Below are positions 27,581 through 35,940 of a stretch of 64,000 nt of DNA, in pieces. Positions within the stretch are counted from its first letter, which is position 1, and each line of letters starts with the position of its first letter. Made by a program: the position numbers and the translations under genes. Below the pieces are notes generated by a model. It made no database searches and was not told the DNA's origin. It saw only the letters and a list, made by a program, of their open reading frames with translations. Origin of the DNA: Zoogloea sp. (GTDB lineage: Bacteria > Pseudomonadota > Gammaproteobacteria > Burkholderiales > Rhodocyclaceae); NCBI RefSeq assembly GCF_017302315.1, contig NZ_JAFLDT010000009.1:29205-93204 (forward strand). Direction: 5' to 3'.

Positions 27581-28747
27581 GTGCCCAGTACGCCACCGTC
27601 AGCTCTCTCTCCCCTTTCTCCTGCCTGTTGCTGGGATGTGTTCTGCCCTGTTGTGGACAACTTCGGCGATATCGGCGTGTGTTGGCGTCTTGCGCGTCAG
27701 TTGGCTGTGGAACATGGGCTTGCTGTGCGTCTCTGGGTGGATGACCTGAAGAGTGCCAGCCATCTGATTCCTTCCCTGGACCCGCAGCAGAGGTCCCAGG
27801 TGTTGATGGGGGTCGAGGTTCGCCATTGGGTCGAGCCCCTCGGTGATGTGGTGCCGGGAAAGGTGGTGATCGGGGCATTTGCTGCGACGCTGCCGGAGTC
27901 CTTTCTGACTGCGATGGCCCGTTGTGTGCCTCGCCCCTGCTGGATCAATCTGGAGTACCTGAGCGCGGAGGACTGGGTGGCGGGCTGCCATGGCCTGCCG
28001 TCGCCCCATCCACGTCTGCCATTGACCCAGCACTTCTTCTTTCCTGGCCTGGATAGGACCACCGGTGGTCTGTTGCGCGAGGCTGACTACTCGGCACGCC
28101 GCCGCGGATTTTCCGAGAGCACCTTCCGCAAGTCTTTCGACCTTCCCATGCGTGCGCCTGGGGAGTGTGTGGTTTCCCTGTTCACCTATGAAAACCCGGC
28201 CATTGGCGAACTCATGACGGCCTGGAGTCAAGGAAAGCGGCAGGTGCTGTGCCTGGTGCCTGAAGGGCGGGTACTTCCCGGGGTGGCAGCCTGGTTTGGT
28301 GTGATCGGTCTGCAGCCGGGAGATCGTCTCAGGAAAGGTCATCTGGTTGTGAAGGTCCTGCCCTTTGTCGATCAGTCCCGCTACGACGAACTGCTATGGG
28401 CCTGCGACTTGAACTTCGTGCGCGGAGAAGACTCCTTCGTGCGCGCCCAGTGGGCGGAAGCACCGTTTGTGTGGCACATCTATCCTCAGCAGGACGATGC
28501 GCACCTGGAAAAACTGAATGCCTTCATGACGCGCTATCTGGCAGGGGTAGCGCCATCGGTCGCCCACGCCGTCGAGGATTTCTGGCGAGCCTGGAACGAT
28601 GGTCAGGAAGTGGGTACTCGCTGGAGCGCCCTTGAGGCTGTCTTGCCGGAACTGGGAAGCCATGCTCGGGCATGGTCGATGAAAATGCAGGCCTGTGGTG
28701 ACCTTGCCGGTAATCTGGTGCGATTCTGTAAAGTTGAGATAGAATAA
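27581..28747 (+). CDS. earP: EF-P arginine rhamnosyltransferase EarP
   Basis: About 388 residues. EarP transfers rhamnose from dTDP-rhamnose to Arg32 of EF-P. Family motifs are '[20 protein letters not shown]' near the N-terminus (catalytic Asp region), '[16 protein letters not shown]' and the nucleotide-sugar site '[20 protein letters not shown]'. The start is uncertain: GTG at 27581 gives a length near that of known EarP (about 377), while a GTG at 27530 adds 17 residues; neither has a good Shine-Dalgarno. Its substrate gene efp follows 58 bp downstream. Confidence 0.92.
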   Translation: MPSTPPSALSPLSPACCWDVFCPVVDNFGDIGVCWRLARQLAVEHGLAVRLWVDDLKSASHLIPSLDPQQRSQVLMGVEVRHWVEPLGDVVPGKVVIGAFAATLPESFLTAMARCVPRPCWINLEYLSAEDWVAGCHGLPSPHPRLPLTQHFFFPGLDRTTGGLLREADYSARRRGFSESTFRKSFDLPMRAPGECVVSLFTYENPAIGELMTAWSQGKRQVLCLVPEGRVLPGVAAWFGVIGLQPGDRLRKGHLVVKVLPFVDQSRYDELLWACDLNFVRGEDSFVRAQWAEAPFVWHIYPQQDDAHLEKLNAFMTRYLAGVAPSVAHAVEDFWRAWNDGQEVGTRWSALEAVLPELGSHARAWSMKMQACGDLAGNLVRFCKVEIE

Positions 28748-28762
28748 TAAGTTACCTATTCA
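28734..28762 (+). promoter_or_regulatory. Possible sigma-70 promoter of efp
   Basis: TTGAGA (28734-28739), a 17-bp spacer and TATTCA (28757-28762), overlapping the end of earP. Spacing is ideal but the -10 box is only moderate. Confidence 0.35.
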
Positions 28763-28805
28763 CCGTGGCCCATGCCGCGTAATCAACAGCTCAGCAGGAA
28801 TAAGC

Positions 28806-29366
28806 ATGAAAACCGCAATGGAACTCCGCTCCGGCAACGTGATCATGGTGGGCTCCGACCCCCTGGTGGTTCAGAAAGCCGAGTACAACAAGTCCGGTCG
28901 CAACGCCGCTGTCGTCAAGATGAAGCTCAAGAACCTGCTGACCGGCGCGCCGTCGGAGTCGGTTTACAAGGCGGATGACAAGTTCGAGATCGTGGTGCTT
29001 GATCGCAAGGAAGTGACCTACTCGTACTTCGCCGACCCGATGTATGTGTTCATGGATGCCGACTACGAACAGTACGAAGTCGAAGCCGAGAACATGACCG
29101 ACGCGCTCAAGTACCTGATCGACGGCATGCCCTGTGAAGTGGTTTTCTACAACGGCAAGGCCATTTCCGTGGATCTGCCCACCACCGTTGTGCGCGAAGT
29201 TGAATACACCGAGCCCGCCGTCAAGGGGGATACTTCCGGGAAGGTACTGAAGCCTGCCCGCATCGCGCCGAGCGGTTTTGAACTGTCCGTTCCGGCCTTT
29301 GTTGAAATCGGTGACAAGATCGAGATCGACACTCGTACCGACGAGTACCGCAACCGGGTGAAGTAA
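28806..29366 (+). CDS. efp: Elongation factor P (Arg32 type)
   Basis: 186 residues. It binds the ribosome between the P and E sites and rescues polyproline stalling. The modified position is arginine: '[11 protein letters not shown]' puts Arg32 at the tip, matching the neighbouring rhamnosyltransferase EarP and not the lysine-modifying EpmAB system. The three-barrel pattern and the C-terminal '[17 protein letters not shown]' are standard. A strong hairpin follows the stop. Confidence 0.97.
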   Translation: MKTAMELRSGNVIMVGSDPLVVQKAEYNKSGRNAAVVKMKLKNLLTGAPSESVYKADDKFEIVVLDRKEVTYSYFADPMYVFMDADYEQYEVEAENMTDALKYLIDGMPCEVVFYNGKAISVDLPTTVVREVEYTEPAVKGDTSGKVLKPARIAPSGFELSVPAFVEIGDKIEIDTRTDEYRNRVK

Positions 29367-29381
29367 TTCTTGGGTTGGTCT

Positions 29382-29411
29382 GGAAGCAGGGTTCTCCTCA
29401 ACCCTGCTTCC
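29382..29411 (+). terminator. Strong hairpin after efp
   Basis: Perfect 12-bp stem: GGAAGCAGGGTT (29382-29393) with AACCCTGCTTCC (29400-29411), loop CTCCTC. It lies 15 bp after the efp stop; the following sequence is only mildly T-rich. Confidence 0.7.
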
Positions 29412-29534
29412 TTCCCGGCACGGGTCATCCTTTTGTTTTACTGCTGCGTTAGTCTCTCGCGTATCTGTACAAGCTGACGGAATTTGGTCCCAAGTTTTCC
29501 CTTTCTTGAAAACCACCCATCTGGAGAATCATCC

Positions 29535-29927
29535 ATGAATACCCGTTCCCTCGCCCTTGCCGCCCTCATCGCCCTTGGCCTCGCTGCCTGTTCCAAGAAG
29601 GAAGAAGCACCTGCTCCTGCGCCCGCTCCGGTCGTTGATGCAGCCAAGGAAGCGGCCATGAAGGCCGAAGAAGCTGCGAAGCAAGCTGCTGAAGCCACCA
29701 AGGAAGCTGCCGGCGCAGCGAAGGAAGCGGGCAAGGGTGCTGTTGAAGCGACCAAGGAAGCCGGTAAGGAAGCTGTAGAAGCGACCAAGGATGCCGCCAA
29801 GGATGCTGTTTCCGCCGCGAAGGAAGCTGCTGGTGCTGCCAAGGAAGCGGGTAAGGAAGCAGTTGCCGCGACTGCGGATGCTGCCAAGGAAGCTGCTGAC
29901 AAGGCCAAGGCTGCAGTCGGCAAGTAA
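29535..29927 (+). CDS. Ala/Lys-rich repeat lipoprotein (LEA-like)
   Basis: 130 residues. A lipoprotein signal (LALAALIALGLAAC, Cys19) precedes KKEEAPAPAPAP and then a long amphipathic repeat built from variants of AKEAxxAxKEA across residues 36-126, resembling the 11-residue repeats of group 3 LEA proteins and apolipoprotein-like helices. It is probably an inner-leaflet outer-membrane or periplasmic helical protein; a stress-protective or spacer role is inferred only from composition. GGAG lies 10 bp upstream of the chosen ATG. A good terminator follows. Confidence 0.72.
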   Translation: MNTRSLALAALIALGLAACSKKEEAPAPAPAPVVDAAKEAAMKAEEAAKQAAEATKEAAGAAKEAGKGAVEATKEAGKEAVEATKDAAKDAVSAAKEAAGAAKEAGKEAVAATADAAKEAADKAKAAVGK

Positions 29928-29951
29928 GCGCCAGTCAGCCAGCACGCTTAA

Positions 29952-29974
29952 CCGGGCCTTGTGCCCGGTTTTTT
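29952..29974 (+). terminator. Rho-independent terminator after the repeat lipoprotein
   Basis: CCGGGC (29952-29957), loop CTTGT, GCCCGG (29963-29968), followed by six T residues. Confidence 0.9.
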
Positions 29975-30022
29975 CGTTTTGCTGCGCGAGGGCCTCTTTT
30001 TTCATTCCGTTCCATTTCTGTC

Positions 30023-30568
30023 ATGGCCCTCAAATCCACTATCTTCCGCGCTTCCCTCGCCGTCTCAGACCTGGATAGAGCTTACTTTGCCGAGCACAAC
30101 CTGACCCTGGCGCGCCATCCGTCCGAGACCGATGAGCGCATGATGATCCGGGTGCTTGCCTTTGCCTTGAATGCGGATGAGCGGCTTGATTTCGGGCGTG
30201 GCATCTCCACCGAGGACGAACCGGCCTTGTGGCGCAAGGACGATACGGGTCGTATCCTGCAGTGGATCGAGGTTGGTCTGCCCGATGAACGCTTGTTGCG
30301 CCGGGCTGCCGGTCGGGCCGACGAGGTGATCGTGCTGACCTACGGTGGCCGCGTGGTGGATATCTGGTGGCAGAAGGATGCCGCCACTCTCGGCAAGCTG
30401 ACGAACCTTCGGGTGCTTGCCATTGCCCAGGAAGATTCGAAGGCGCTTGCAGCACTGGCAGCGCGTTTCATGGACCTGACCTGCACCATTCAGGATGGGC
30501 AGATCTGGTTTTCCGCTGGTGAAACGACCCTCAGCCTGAGCTTGCGGGCCATCCATCCAGCCCCGTGA
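30023..30568 (+). CDS. yaeQ: YaeQ family protein
   Basis: 181 residues beginning 'MALKSTIFRASLAVSDLDRA', with 'HPSETDERMMIRVLAFAL' and 'WIEVGLPDERLLRRA', all characteristic of YaeQ. YaeQ has a PD-(D/E)XK nuclease-like fold; its biochemical role is not established. It follows a terminator and precedes the exported superoxide dismutase on the same strand. Confidence 0.92.
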   Translation: MALKSTIFRASLAVSDLDRAYFAEHNLTLARHPSETDERMMIRVLAFALNADERLDFGRGISTEDEPALWRKDDTGRILQWIEVGLPDERLLRRAAGRADEVIVLTYGGRVVDIWWQKDAATLGKLTNLRVLAIAQEDSKALAALAARFMDLTCTIQDGQIWFSAGETTLSLSLRAIHPAP

Positions 30569-30677
30569 TCGCACGTTACAGTAAAGAATGACAAAAGCCT
30601 TGTGGAGTGGCGAATAATGCGTGGTCCGGCCCTGGATCCCAAGGTCGGAAAATCGAATCCGACAGAGGAGATTCCCC

Positions 30678-31394
30678 ATGCAACTGCCCCCGCATTTCGT
30701 TTCCCCGGAGGGCGTCAGCCGACGCCACTTTCTCGGTGCATCACTGGGTATCCTGACCGCCACCGCCCTGGGTGGTCTGGCCCGGCCAGTCCAGGCGGCC
30801 AGCCCGATCCTGCTTCCTGCCCTGCCCTGGGCCGACACGGCGCTGGCGCCGGTGATCTCGGCCAATACCATCGGCTTCCATTACGGCAAGCACCACAAGG
30901 GCTATGTGGATAACCTGAACCGGCTGCTCGCCGGTTCGGATCTGGCCGATCTGCCCCTCGAGAAGATTGTTGCGGCCACGGCTGGCAAGGCCGACAAGAC
31001 CGCCATCTTCAACAATGCTGCGCAGATCTGGAACCATACCTTCTACTGGAACAGCCTGCGGCCGAATGGGGGTGGTGAACCGCCGGCGGCGCTGAAGAAA
31101 CGGATCGAAGCCTCCTTCGGGAGTGTGGATGCCCTGAAGAAGGAGCTGGCAACTGCCGCGACGTCCCAGTTCGGTAGCGGCTGGGCCTGGCTTGTTGCCG
31201 ACGGCGACAAGCTCAAGGTGATCAAAACCGCCAATGCCGATCTGCCCCAGACGGCCGGCCTCAAGCCGTTGCTGACCATTGATGTGTGGGAGCACGCCTA
31301 CTATCTGGACTACCAGAACCGGCGTGCCGACTACGTCAATGCACTGATCGACAAGCTCATCAACTGGGAGTTTGCCCTGCAAAACCTGGGCTGA
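30678..31394 (+). CDS. Tat-exported Fe/Mn superoxide dismutase
   Basis: 238 residues. A twin-arginine leader ('[20 protein letters not shown]') ends near Ala40 and is followed by a complete SOD. Metal ligands are the histidines in '[15 protein letters not shown]' and '[14 protein letters not shown]' and the Asp/His pair in '[12 protein letters not shown]'. A GAGGAG Shine-Dalgarno supports the ATG at 30678 over an earlier in-frame start. Cytoplasmic location is usual for this family, so periplasmic export is noteworthy and would detoxify respiratory superoxide outside the inner membrane. Confidence 0.92.
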   Translation: MQLPPHFVSPEGVSRRHFLGASLGILTATALGGLARPVQAASPILLPALPWADTALAPVISANTIGFHYGKHHKGYVDNLNRLLAGSDLADLPLEKIVAATAGKADKTAIFNNAAQIWNHTFYWNSLRPNGGGEPPAALKKRIEASFGSVDALKKELATAATSQFGSGWAWLVADGDKLKVIKTANADLPQTAGLKPLLTIDVWEHAYYLDYQNRRADYVNALIDKLINWEFALQNLG

Positions 31395-31408
31395 GTTTGC
31401 TGGGCCTG

Positions 31409-33322
31409 CTACTTCCAGTCACCCCGCAAGCTTGCCACCTGCACCTGCAGGCCCGGCAGGCTGACGGTCTCCGGCGGAAGGGCGGGCCCCACCACCAGCT
31501 CGATGCGATTGAACAGGCCGCGCCGCAGGGGCCGGCTCAGGGCCGGGCCATCCTTGCGGGAGAACATGCTGCCCCACAGGCCACGCAGGGCCATCGGGAT
31601 GACCGCTACCGGGTTGGCCTCCAGGATGCGGGCGATTCCGGGGCGGAAGGGGCACAGCTCCCCATCAGCGGTGATCTTTCCTTCCGGAAAGAGGCCGATC
31701 AGCTCTCCGGCAGCTAGGGCTGCCGAGACTTCCGCAAATGCAGCCTCCATCATTGCCGGGTCTTCCTTGGCGGGGGCGATGGGAATGGCTCGGCTGTGAC
31801 GGAAGACGAAGGACAGCACTGGCCAGCGGAAAATGCGGTGGTCCATCACGAAGCGGATCGGCCGGCGTGAAGCCGCCGCGATCACCAGCGCATCGACGAA
31901 GCTCACATGGTTGCAGACGATCACGGCCGGCCCTTCGGCGGGGATGTGCGCCAGCCCTTCGGTGCGCAGCCGATACACCGTGTGGACCAGCAGCCAGACG
32001 ATGAAACGCAGCAGGAATTCCGGCACCAGCCGGTAGATGTAGAAGGCTACCGCTGCGTTCATGATGGCGGCCACGCCGAACAGCATGGGCATGGACAGCC
32101 CGGCGCCGAGCAGCACACCGGCACCCAGCGCCCCAACCACCATGAACAGCGCATTGAGGATGTTGTTGGCAGCGATCACCCGTGCCCGGTGCCCCGGCGC
32201 CGAGCGGCTCTGCATCATGGCGTAGAGGGGAACGATGAAGAAGCCTCCGAACACCCCGAGCATGGTCAGGGCCAGCAATACCTGCAGCATGCCGGGTTGC
32301 GTCAGGACCTCACCGATGGCCAGCGGTGCGCCGGCCGGCAGGGTACCCGGAGAAGCCAGGGCGATGTCGAGCCCGAACAGGGTGAGCCCGATGGAGCCGA
32401 AGGGCACCAGGCCGATCTCGACGTGGCCGCCGGAGAGCTTTTCGCACAGCAGCGAACCCAGGCCGATACCCACCGTGAAGGTTGCCAGCAGCAGGGTGAC
32501 CGTGCCTTCTCCGCCACCCAGCACGCCCTTGGCGTAGGCCGGAAACTGGGCCAGGAACAGGGCACCGTAGAGCCAGAACCAGGAGATGCCGAGGATGGCC
32601 AGGAAGACCGGCCGGTTCTCCCGGGCGAAGCCGATGTTGCGCCAGGTTTCCGTGAAGGGATTGGGGTTGATGCGCAGCTCGGGCGCTGGTGCCGGGGCCG
32701 GCGGAACGCCCCGGCTGGTCAGGTAGCCGGCTAATGCCACCAAGATGCCACCGCCGGCAATCCACAGGTCACCGTTGGGGGCACCGGCAAGCAGGCCGCC
32801 ACACAGGGTTCCAAGCAGGATCGCTACAAAAGTGCCGGCCTCCACCAGTGCATTGCCCCCCACCAGCTCGTCTTCGTGCAGATGCTGGGGCAGCAGGGCG
32901 TACTTGACGGGACCGAACAGGGTTGAATGGCAGCCGAGCAAAAACAGGGCACTGAAGAGCACGGCGAGGCTGTGGATGAGGAAGCCGATCAGGCCCACGA
33001 CCATGATGCCGATCTCGAGCACCTTGACCAGGCGGGTCAGGCGGGCCTTGTCGTATTTGTCGGCAAGCTGGCCGGCCGAGGCCGAGAACAGGAAAAAGGG
33101 CAGGATGAAGATCCCGGCGGCCAGATTGGCCAGCAGCGCCGGGGCAATCGTTGTCCAGCTGGCAGCCTGGAAGGTGAGCAGTACCACCAGGGCGTTCTTG
33201 AAAAGGTTGTCGTTGAACGCGCCCAGAAACTGGGTCAGGAAGAAGGGGCGGAAGCGCCTCTCCCGGAGCAGGTGAAACTGGGAGGGAGGGGCGTCCTTGG
33301 CGTGATCCGGAGGGGCACTCAT
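31409..33322 (-). CDS. LplT-like MFS transporter fused to PlsC acyltransferase
   Basis: 637 residues. Residues 1-420 form a 12-helix MFS carrier of the lysophospholipid-transporter type ('RRFRPFFLTQFLGAFNDNLF'). Residues 430-637 form a PlsC domain with HX4D ('CNHVSFVDALV') and 'LFPEGKI'. It resembles the first two parts of the LplT-Aas arrangement that flips lysophospholipids inward and re-acylates them. It ends a six-gene operon; its start overlaps the amidohydrolase stop in ATGA. An AMP-binding domain is absent here but present in the operon's acyl-ACP synthetase gene at 35941-38079. Confidence 0.9.
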   Translation of the reverse strand: MSAPPDHAKDAPPSQFHLLRERRFRPFFLTQFLGAFNDNLFKNALVVLLTFQAASWTTIAPALLANLAAGIFILPFFLFSASAGQLADKYDKARLTRLVKVLEIGIMVVGLIGFLIHSLAVLFSALFLLGCHSTLFGPVKYALLPQHLHEDELVGGNALVEAGTFVAILLGTLCGGLLAGAPNGDLWIAGGGILVALAGYLTSRGVPPAPAPAPELRINPNPFTETWRNIGFARENRPVFLAILGISWFWLYGALFLAQFPAYAKGVLGGGEGTVTLLLATFTVGIGLGSLLCEKLSGGHVEIGLVPFGSIGLTLFGLDIALASPGTLPAGAPLAIGEVLTQPGMLQVLLALTMLGVFGGFFIVPLYAMMQSRSAPGHRARVIAANNILNALFMVVGALGAGVLLGAGLSMPMLFGVAAIMNAAVAFYIYRLVPEFLLRFIVWLLVHTVYRLRTEGLAHIPAEGPAVIVCNHVSFVDALVIAAASRRPIRFVMDHRIFRWPVLSFVFRHSRAIPIAPAKEDPAMMEAAFAEVSAALAAGELIGLFPEGKITADGELCPFRPGIARILEANPVAVIPMALRGLWGSMFSRKDGPALSRPLRRGLFNRIELVVGPALPPETVSLPGLQVQVASLRGDWK

Positions 33323-34554
33323 GCAGGTTTCCGATCAAAGAAGTTGCGCGTTTCAAAAACGCCTCGGGCAAAGTGCCGCTGTCCCGAGCGCAGGTGGCGC
33401 TTTAGAACGAAGTCGAAAAGCAGGGGATTGTGCTCGCGGAGGGTTTCCAGCACCGACACCGCGGCCGGATCAAGGAGCTTCTCGCGGGCCAGCCGGCGTG
33501 CCGACACCAGGGGCAGGATACCCGGCAGCGGGTAATCGGTGCCGAAGAGCAGGCGCGGATGCCAGTCTTCCTGCTCAAGCAGGCGGCGGATGATGGCCAC
33601 ATCCCGATTGCGCAGGTTGATGGCCGAGATGTCGCCATACAGCAGTCCGGCATAGCGCTGCTCACCCATCAGTCGCGAGAACAGGTCGAAGCTCGATACC
33701 CTGGGGCCGTCGCGGCCCCGGTCTTCGTCCTGGTCCTCGCCGAGGCTGGCGCAGTGGGCGATGACCACGCGCACCCCATGATCGAGGACTCTGCGCAGGC
33801 GCAGGGGGTTGCCCCAGGCCGGTTGGCCGGCGCCATGGATGGCCTTCTCCTCGCCAGCGTGGGTAATCAGCGGCATATCGAGCCGGGCCAGGGCGGTGTA
33901 GAAGCGGTCGCAGGCGGGCGAGGCCGGATCGATACCCATGGCAGGTGGCAGCCACTTGACGGCACGCGCGCCATCGCGGGCTGCACCTTCCAGGGCTTCG
34001 ACGCAATCCGGCCGGTAGGGATGGATGGAGCAGACCCACTCAAAGTAGGCCGGATTGGCCCGGGCCACATCCCGGGCATACGCATTGGGGACATGGAAGG
34101 CGGTGAGTTCGGGATGTGGCCGCCCGTGTGTGTCGTGGGTGCGCTCAAAGGCCAGGAGCATCAGCTTGAAGCCGGTGTGCATGCCGTCAGCCAGGTTGTG
34201 GAGACGCTCCACATAGCTCTGGTCCACCCGCCCCGGGGCCTCGTGGGCACAGCCGGCGTTGAGGTAGAAGAGCCGCTGGAAATACTCTGTGGGGTGCAGA
34301 GGACTGAGCATGCGTGGGGTGATGGTGACCCCGCTTCCCCCGTCACCGATACCGGCCAAGTGGGCGTGACAGTCCCATACCCGGGCAGGATCAAGCCCCT
34401 CCCAGGCGGCGCGGACGACCTCGTGACCGGCGATATCCGGGGGCAGGCTGGCTCGGCAGGGGTTCCACAGGCTGCGTCGGGCTAGGGCGGTGCCACCCGC
34501 ACCAAGCATTGCTGCCGCTGCAGTGGCGCCAATGATGAAGTGGCGGCGGTTCAT
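33319..34554 (-). CDS. Amidohydrolase-family metal-dependent hydrolase, exported
   Basis: 411 residues. A Tat-like leader ('MNRRHFIIGATAAAAMLGAG') precedes a TIM-barrel amidohydrolase: metal ligands in 'VWDCHAHLAGIG', a strand-end His in 'MPLITHAGEEKAIHG', another in 'VVIAHCASLGED', and an Asp in 'LLFGTDYPLPG'. The twin arginines directly follow the first two residues, so export is likely but not certain. Its start overlaps the rhombosortase stop in ATGA, and its stop overlaps the MFS-PlsC start. The substrate is unknown; an amide or ester in the periplasm is plausible from context. Confidence 0.82.
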   Translation of the reverse strand: MNRRHFIIGATAAAAMLGAGGTALARRSLWNPCRASLPPDIAGHEVVRAAWEGLDPARVWDCHAHLAGIGDGGSGVTITPRMLSPLHPTEYFQRLFYLNAGCAHEAPGRVDQSYVERLHNLADGMHTGFKLMLLAFERTHDTHGRPHPELTAFHVPNAYARDVARANPAYFEWVCSIHPYRPDCVEALEGAARDGARAVKWLPPAMGIDPASPACDRFYTALARLDMPLITHAGEEKAIHGAGQPAWGNPLRLRRVLDHGVRVVIAHCASLGEDQDEDRGRDGPRVSSFDLFSRLMGEQRYAGLLYGDISAINLRNRDVAIIRRLLEQEDWHPRLLFGTDYPLPGILPLVSARRLAREKLLDPAAVSVLETLREHNPLLFDFVLKRHLRSGQRHFARGVFETRNFFDRKPA

Positions 34555-35099
34555 GATGGGGATGCAATGTTCCGGTCGAGGTGGAGAAAGACTGCTCCAG
34601 CGGCCAAACCGAGAAGAAGCCCTGCCAGGTGGGCCTGCCAGGTGGTGGTGATGCCCTCAGGCAGAAAGGGCGACGGCGTTCCGGCAATGGCGTCGAATGC
34701 CAGTTTTGCTCCCCAGGCCAGGGCCACGACTCGGCCGATCAGGCCGCCATCCATCGCTACACCGACCACCAGCATGGCGACCAGTCCGGAAAATCCGCGG
34801 TAGATTTGCAGCGCGGGCACCAGGCTGAGCAGGACCAGAGACAGCAGCGGGGCAGCGAGGGGCAGCAGCGCAAGCCAGCGCAGTAAAGGCGATCCGGCAA
34901 TCACCGCGAATGCGGCGACGGCAGCGAGGTTGCCTAGCAGATGCAGAAGTGACCAGTGGCACAACTGCCCGGTCCACAGCCGCCAGATTTCGCCGGCTGC
35001 GATGGCGTCCCGGTCGAACTGCATGCTTTCACCCGGCATGAGGTTGGCGAAGGCAAAAAGACCGACCAGCAGGGCCAGGGACAGTCGCCTAGCCGGCAC
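34551..35099 (-). CDS. Rhombosortase (rhomboid-family intramembrane protease)
   Basis: 182 residues with about five to six helices. Rhomboid landmarks are 'EIWRLWTGQLCHWSLLHLLG' (the H-x-x-x-x-H-L-x-N region with 'LGN'), the catalytic-Ser segment 'YRGFSGLVAML' and the catalytic His in 'TTWQAHLAGLL'. The GTG at 35099 is chosen for its AGGAGG Shine-Dalgarno 5 bp upstream; it overlaps the rhombotarget gene by 11 nt. Rhombosortases cleave GlyGly-CTERM proteins, and the overlapping gene encodes exactly such a protein. Confidence 0.88.
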   Translation of the reverse strand: MPARRLSLALLVGLFAFANLMPGESMQFDRDAIAAGEIWRLWTGQLCHWSLLHLLGNLAAVAAFAVIAGSPLLRWLALLPLAAPLLSLVLLSLVPALQIYRGFSGLVAMLVVGVAMDGGLIGRVVALAWGAKLAFDAIAGTPSPFLPEGITTTWQAHLAGLLLGLAAGAVFLHLDRNIASPS

Positions 35100-35919
35100 G
35101 CTGCCTCCTGGCCACGGCAACGGTCGCGGCCAGTCCGAACAGACCGAGCGCGGCCAGGTCCATGCTGCCACCACTGCCGCTGTACCCGGGCTTGTGGAGG
35201 ATTTTTGCCACCTTCTCTTCCTTGACCCTTGTCCTGAAGGCTTCGAGCTGGGCATCAAGGCGCGGAATCATGTCGTCGATGGCTTGCCGGTAGCCTTCCG
35301 TACGCGCTTCCCTGGAGGCTTCGGACAATTTGACCAGTGCCGAACTACCCTTGATCTGGCTGGTTCCCGGGGCGCGGAAGAGCATGTTGCGGCTCTTCAC
35401 ATCGAAGACGGTGGCATCCACCAGGGTGCTCACGTCGTACTGGCTGCCGTTGATCACATAGGCGCCGACGATGGTCCAGTACAGCAGGGACAGGCGGTTG
35501 CTGTCGCTGAACTGGACCTGATCGTAGGAAATCAGGGTCACCACGTCCACGTTGAACATCCGGGCGGCCTGTTCGAGGTTCTCGAAGCCGCCCCTTGGAC
35601 GCAGGTAGGCCGTGGGGATGACCTCAATGGCGGAAATATAGGGGCGGTTGGCGAAGGCATCCTTGACCCGGCGCAGCAGGCGGTCACGTTCCACTTCCGG
35701 CAGGTCCGCATGACGATCACCCGGGGCAAAGGCGATTCCCACCCGCAGGGGAAGCCTCAGCTCAGGCAGGGTCGGCGTGAGTTCGGGTTGCTGGTTTTTC
35801 GGGTAGAGGTAGTCAACCACCATGCCGCGCTGGGCGTGGTTACCACGTTCCCACCACATGGCGCAGCCGGCCAGCAGGGACGATGCGAGAAGAATGGCGC
35901 TGAGGGCTTTGTTGCGCAT
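35089..35919 (-). CDS. Rhombotarget-type lipoprotein with GlyGly-CTERM tail
   Basis: 276 residues. A lipoprotein signal (LLASSLLAGC, Cys19) gives an N-terminal lipid anchor. The C-terminus carries the tripartite sorting signal: 'GYSGSGGSMDLAAL' with the Gly-rich cleavage motif, a hydrophobic helix (about 252-268) and a basic end 'RRQRAG'. The central domain ('LRLPLRVGIAFAPGD', 'VVTLISYDQVQFSD') is typical of rhombotarget lipoproteins of unknown function. It overlaps the rhombosortase gene by 11 nt, a dedicated enzyme-substrate pair. Lipid at one end and processing at the other would give a doubly modified surface protein. Confidence 0.88.
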   Translation of the reverse strand: MRNKALSAILLASSLLAGCAMWWERGNHAQRGMVVDYLYPKNQQPELTPTLPELRLPLRVGIAFAPGDRHADLPEVERDRLLRRVKDAFANRPYISAIEVIPTAYLRPRGGFENLEQAARMFNVDVVTLISYDQVQFSDSNRLSLLYWTIVGAYVINGSQYDVSTLVDATVFDVKSRNMLFRAPGTSQIKGSSALVKLSEASREARTEGYRQAIDDMIPRLDAQLEAFRTRVKEEKVAKILHKPGYSGSGGSMDLAALGLFGLAATVAVARRQRAG

Positions 35920-35940
35920 GGCTGTCCTTTCCCGGATGGC

